From: Sphagnum compactum
Taxonomy: Eukaryota > Bryophyta > Sphagnopsida > Sphagnales
Length of the DNA stretch: 64,000 bases
Direction: 5' to 3'
NCBI GenBank assembly: GCA_965153455.1
Contig: OZ234500.1
Span: forward strand, 14,755,579-14,819,578
In this document: in pieces, positions 61,183 through 64,000 of the stretch
Layout: every line of letters starts with the position of its first letter
How positions within the stretch are numbered: the first letter of the stretch is position 1
Made by a program: the position numbers and the translations under genes
Notes under the pieces: model-generated
What the model was told of the DNA's origin: nothing
Database searches by the model: none
What the model saw: only the letters and a program-made list of their open reading frames with translations

Positions 61183-63885
61183 ATGGTGCTTCTCTATGCT
61201 TTAGCAACTGCGCGACCCCCAGGTTTAGGAGGAGGAGCAAGAGGAAGTGCTATTTTCACCCACAAGCAATGGCGCTTCTGTTGTTGCAACTCCACACTTG
61301 TACTCAATGGTTGTAAACGCCCAGCAAGCTTCTCCTTGACTGCCAGGAATTCCGGCAGACAGGGAGGGGGAGGAGGAGATGGATGGGTGCAAAAGAATGA
61401 TGCAGTGGTGCGCAATGTGCCTTTGGTTCTGGGCTCAGTTTCCATGCTAGGGATTCTCATCAACCGTTCCGTGTCTGGGATTGCCCTTGTTGCAGATGCT
61501 AGCAGGTTCGCACACCTCTCTCTCTCTTCTCTCACCCTAAACCCTAAACCCTAAACCCTATCTCTGTGTGGTGCTTCCTTTCCATCTTTTGTGTCAAGCA
61601 TTATGTTCATGTGGGTGGGAAGCTTGGAAGGGGATGATGCAAGGAGAATGTGAATTCTGTTGTTTCCAAGGACTCCATCACAACAGGTCTTCTTCTGGAA
61701 GTGAAGAGTTTGGATCTGAAAGAGTTCTCGGATTGTGGGATGCAAATGGGAGGAAAGAACAGTGCACAATCAAGAGCTGATGTGCTGGTACTTGCATTAG
61801 CAACCACTGCATTGTTGCAAGGTCTTGTATGGAAGTCTATCCAGCCAAGGGCTGTCATCTCTGTGCGTGCCTCTCCTTCCAAACTGCTTGCTCTCTCTCT
61901 CTCTCTTTGAGTCTTGACATCCATCTTCCTTCTTTCTGCAACTCCTTAGAGTGATAACTCTGAAGAATTTTTTTCTGTTACAATTGCAGCTCAATCTGGG
62001 TATTGCTGCATTTCCATCAGAATCTGACATTCAGAGATTTCCAGAGATTAGATATTGTGAATCTGCATATCAGAGGATTTAGGGTTGGGTGCAAACTCTA
62101 TGGGGTCAGGTAGAGATGGAAGGAGTGGAGTGCTTTCGGATTGCAGCAAGTTTGCCACAAGCTGCTTCACAGGAATTGCAATGGTATGTGATTGTTTTCT
62201 GTCAAAAACTGAAATGGTGTGTGCACAGAGAGTTCTTACATCCTGCGTGCTCTGTACACAGTTTCATTTCTTATAGAGCTTTGCAGCATACAGATGTGAA
62301 ACCTGTTGAATACATGCTCATGGGAGCTGGATTCTTTTTTTGAAAAACAGTGAGAGATGGCAGTAGGGTTTGGGAGAGCTGGATTTTTTTGGTTTGAAAA
62401 ATAGTGAGAGATGGCAGCAGGGTTTTGGGAGAGCTAGTTTTTTTCTTGAAAAGAACGGGAGATCTGCAGGGTTTGGGAGGCACTGAGCAGCACAACGCGG
62501 TCACAAGCACTGGTGGTGGTCTACGGTGATGCTTGTGCACTACAAGCAGGCATGGCTGCTGAATCTGGAGATGCATCTGGGGATGCACAGACCATTGATG
62601 TTCATCAGCTTCTGAATGGATCCCTCTGTAGACAAGCTCGTGAAACAGAAACACGTAAGTGCAAAAATCTGGCCCTGATCAGACAAGTCACCACAATTTA
62701 AGAAAACTCTTGTCTTGTTTCTCTCTTTCCATACTCACATTTCTGCACCATATGGTGAAGAAGAAAGGAAGAGATTGTGAATGTCCACACAGTTGCATCA
62801 TACTCCATGGATAAGGAAGGATCTTCAGCAGCATATGCTCATTTTGTATGATCTGGAGTGGCTGCAGAGAACTACCTAGCCAATCTGGCTCTCTATCCAG
62901 GGCGGTTTGAGCTGCTGTTCCTGCCTTCAAATACACAGGTAAAAAAAAAAGCATGACAATTCTCTTACATGCATTCAGCTTTCAAATGCATGGAGCTGGA
63001 GTATTCCTATGGAAAGCAAAAAACAAGAATCAAGTTTTTGTTCCAGCTGTTGCCGATTTTGCTTTTGAGCTAGTTAGATAGCTAATGTCTACTCCAACTT
63101 CACTAACTAGATCCGCAGTAGCATGATTCGATATTTCCGGGTTCCACTTCAGAGATAGTCCTGATCTACACCCACTGTCAGGAGCTGACTGAAGTCAGTG
63201 GGTAAATCCAATATCTTCTACACCCACTGTTGGGAGCTGATGACAACAGTGGGTAAATCATGGCTGCTCATCACTGTTCTTGCAATGATGGAAGGTGATG
63301 GTCTGACACTTTGAGAGCAACTGTCTCTCTCTCTCTCTCATAAGGTTATGACCAGTGATTTTTTTTGGGTGAAATTTTGCAACCTGGCAACAAAAAAAAG
63401 GCCCTTGTGACAAGTACACAGACTCTTTTTGGAAAAAAATGGCCTACTGTTGCCACATTACAAGGAAAAAAAATTTGAAGTCGCCATATTTAGACAATAG
63501 GTTGTAGCATGTTGCCAAAGTATAGCATGATTCCTAAACTTTTCTACTTTCCTCTCTGATGTGTAGCCAAATTTGGCCAAGTCCTCTTGTGGATGATCGC
63601 CAACCCACCTACCTTACAAATTTGAGAAAAGATAAAAAACATTGTTTATGACCACCTTGTTGGATTACCTCCAAATCATTGTTGTGGAGATTTCTCTCTG
63701 CAATTTCATAGACAATATAGTCCAGTATGAAGTATGGTACGAGGAAAGTGATGTGAAAGTCATTGAAAGTGGCAGATTTCCAAACCTATGCTTATGTGCA
63801 GGCAGTGATTATACAGCCATTAGGTGAGGATGGAGTACTTATTGCAGCAAGCAACACAATTCGCGGATATACAAGCAGGGATAAG
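61183..63885 (+). CDS. CCB4: Cofactor assembly of complex C subunit CCB4 (3' end beyond window)
   Basis: Six exons are inferred: 61183-61505, 61763-61862, 62110-62183, 62470-62654, 62868-62938 and 63802-63885 (837 nt, 279 codons, no internal stop). A last exon of about 20 codons is expected past the window. Intron phases are 2, 0, 2, 1, 0 and 0. CCB4 works with CCB1-3 (cytochrome maturation system IV) to attach heme ci covalently to cytochrome b6 on the stromal side of the thylakoid. Residues 1-60 look like a plastid transit peptide (Ala/Ser/Arg/Gly-rich). Two membrane segments follow at about 85-105 (VPLVLGSVSMLGILINRSVS) and 115-131. Conserved blocks are VADASSAQSRADVL across the first splice junction, GLVWKSIQP, EGVEC, LQWVWEALSS across the third, VVVYGD, QNYLANLALYPGRFE, FLPSNTQ and VIIQPLG...NTIRGYTSRDK. 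Length agrees with the ~270-300 aa known for plants. Confidence 0.9.
61535..61560. repeat. Telomere-type CCCTAAA run in CCB4 intron 1
   Basis: Three full CCCTAAA units and a partial fourth follow a CT run (61517-61533). Short telobox-like runs are common in plant promoters and first introns; this one is 30 bp past the first coding exon. Confidence 0.9.
63164..63258 (+). repeat. Two tandem hairpins in CCB4 intron 5
   Basis: CTACACCCACTGTCAGGAGC...GTCAGTGGGTAAATC and, ~56 bp later, CTACACCCACTGTTGGGAGC...CAACAGTGGGTAAATC are a direct duplication. Each copy folds on itself: ACCCACTG pairs with CAGTGGGT, and in the second copy the stem extends to 11 bp (ACCCACTGTTG / CAACAGTGGGT). The loops differ while the stems are kept. 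Confidence 0.7.
63561..63613 (+). repeat. Dispersed TAGCCAAATTTGGCTA repeat, copy 5 (CCB4 intron 5)
   Basis: Reads TGTAGCCAAATTTGGCCAAG, TCCTCTTGTGGATGATCGCC, then AACCCACCTACC. It gives the clearest view of the family's right half. Related loose words (GTCGCCATATTTAG, GTTGCCAAAGTATAGC) lie just upstream at 63480-63530. Confidence 0.65.
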
Positions 63886-64000
63886 GTGAACTTCTGCATT
63901 TTACCTCTCTTGCAAAATCATTGCCATACTCCAAGCTCATACAATCAATGCCTACTCTCCCAATGGAAGCAAGCTGGTCTCATTGATGAAATGGGTTCCT

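Noticed and set aside
61194-61535. 113-aa minus frame over CCB4 exon 1
   Set aside because: Antisense shadow of the well-supported first exon of CCB4.

Overview
The window is nuclear DNA of a land plant. The evidence is spliced genes with GT-AG introns, long AT-rich intergenic stretches, short CCCTAAA telomere-type runs, relics of four or five plant transposon families, and plant-specific proteins (long-tailed HMA-domain proteins and the plastid cytochrome b6f assembly factor CCB4). The style of the transposon relics suggests a seed-free plant, such as a fern, lycophyte or bryophyte. That placement is a low-confidence inference.

Four spliced protein genes can be supported. Three are paralogues of one family of heavy-metal-associated (HMA) proteins: gene A (+, 279-1760), gene B (-, 31008-32264) and gene C (-, 45600-48452). 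All three have four coding exons and three introns in phases 0, 0 and 1. Each starts with a 15-nt coding micro-exon (MDNAE or MENSE). It is followed by a short aromatic N-terminal motif ending in W-(K/Q)-LVP-(I/V), a charged linker, one HMA domain with a (M/L)CCxxC site, and a Tyr/Pro-rich tail without an isoprenylation box. The fourth gene is CCB4 (+, from 61183), recognised over six exons and cut off by the window end before its last exon.

Layout: 1-2.1 kb gene A; 2.1-31 kb a repeat-rich gap with a MITE-like element, a ~600-bp-arm inverted repeat (13.0-15.6 kb), a decayed hAT transposase with flanking tandem arrays (17.0-20.1 kb) and a decayed Ty3/Gypsy integrase (26.8-27.4 kb); 31.0-32.9 kb gene B with a TATA box; 33-44.9 kb a second gap with a decayed DUF7869-like element (36.5-39.3 kb) and a decayed retrotransposon gag (42.3-43.0 kb); 44.9-49.6 kb gene C, with a 74-bp repeat downstream and a 70-bp minisatellite in intron 2; 50-61 kb a third gap with inverted repeat copies at 53.5 and 57.7 kb and a PIF/Harbinger transposase fragment at 60.0-60.4 kb; 61.2-64 kb CCB4.

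The three HMA genes look like dispersed duplicates of one ancestor (A and C are closest) and probably share a metal-binding or metal-delivery role. CCB4 is unrelated to them. No operon, CRISPR, tRNA or rRNA was found. The most interesting items are the HMA trio with its conserved micro-exon and N-terminal motif, the minisatellite that places a splice-donor-like sequence in almost every unit, the recurrent in-frame TAG/TGA decay of several unrelated elements, and a dispersed palindromic repeat family around TAGCCAAATTTGGCTA. All exon boundaries are read by eye from splice sites, frame and paralogue comparison; there is no transcript evidence.
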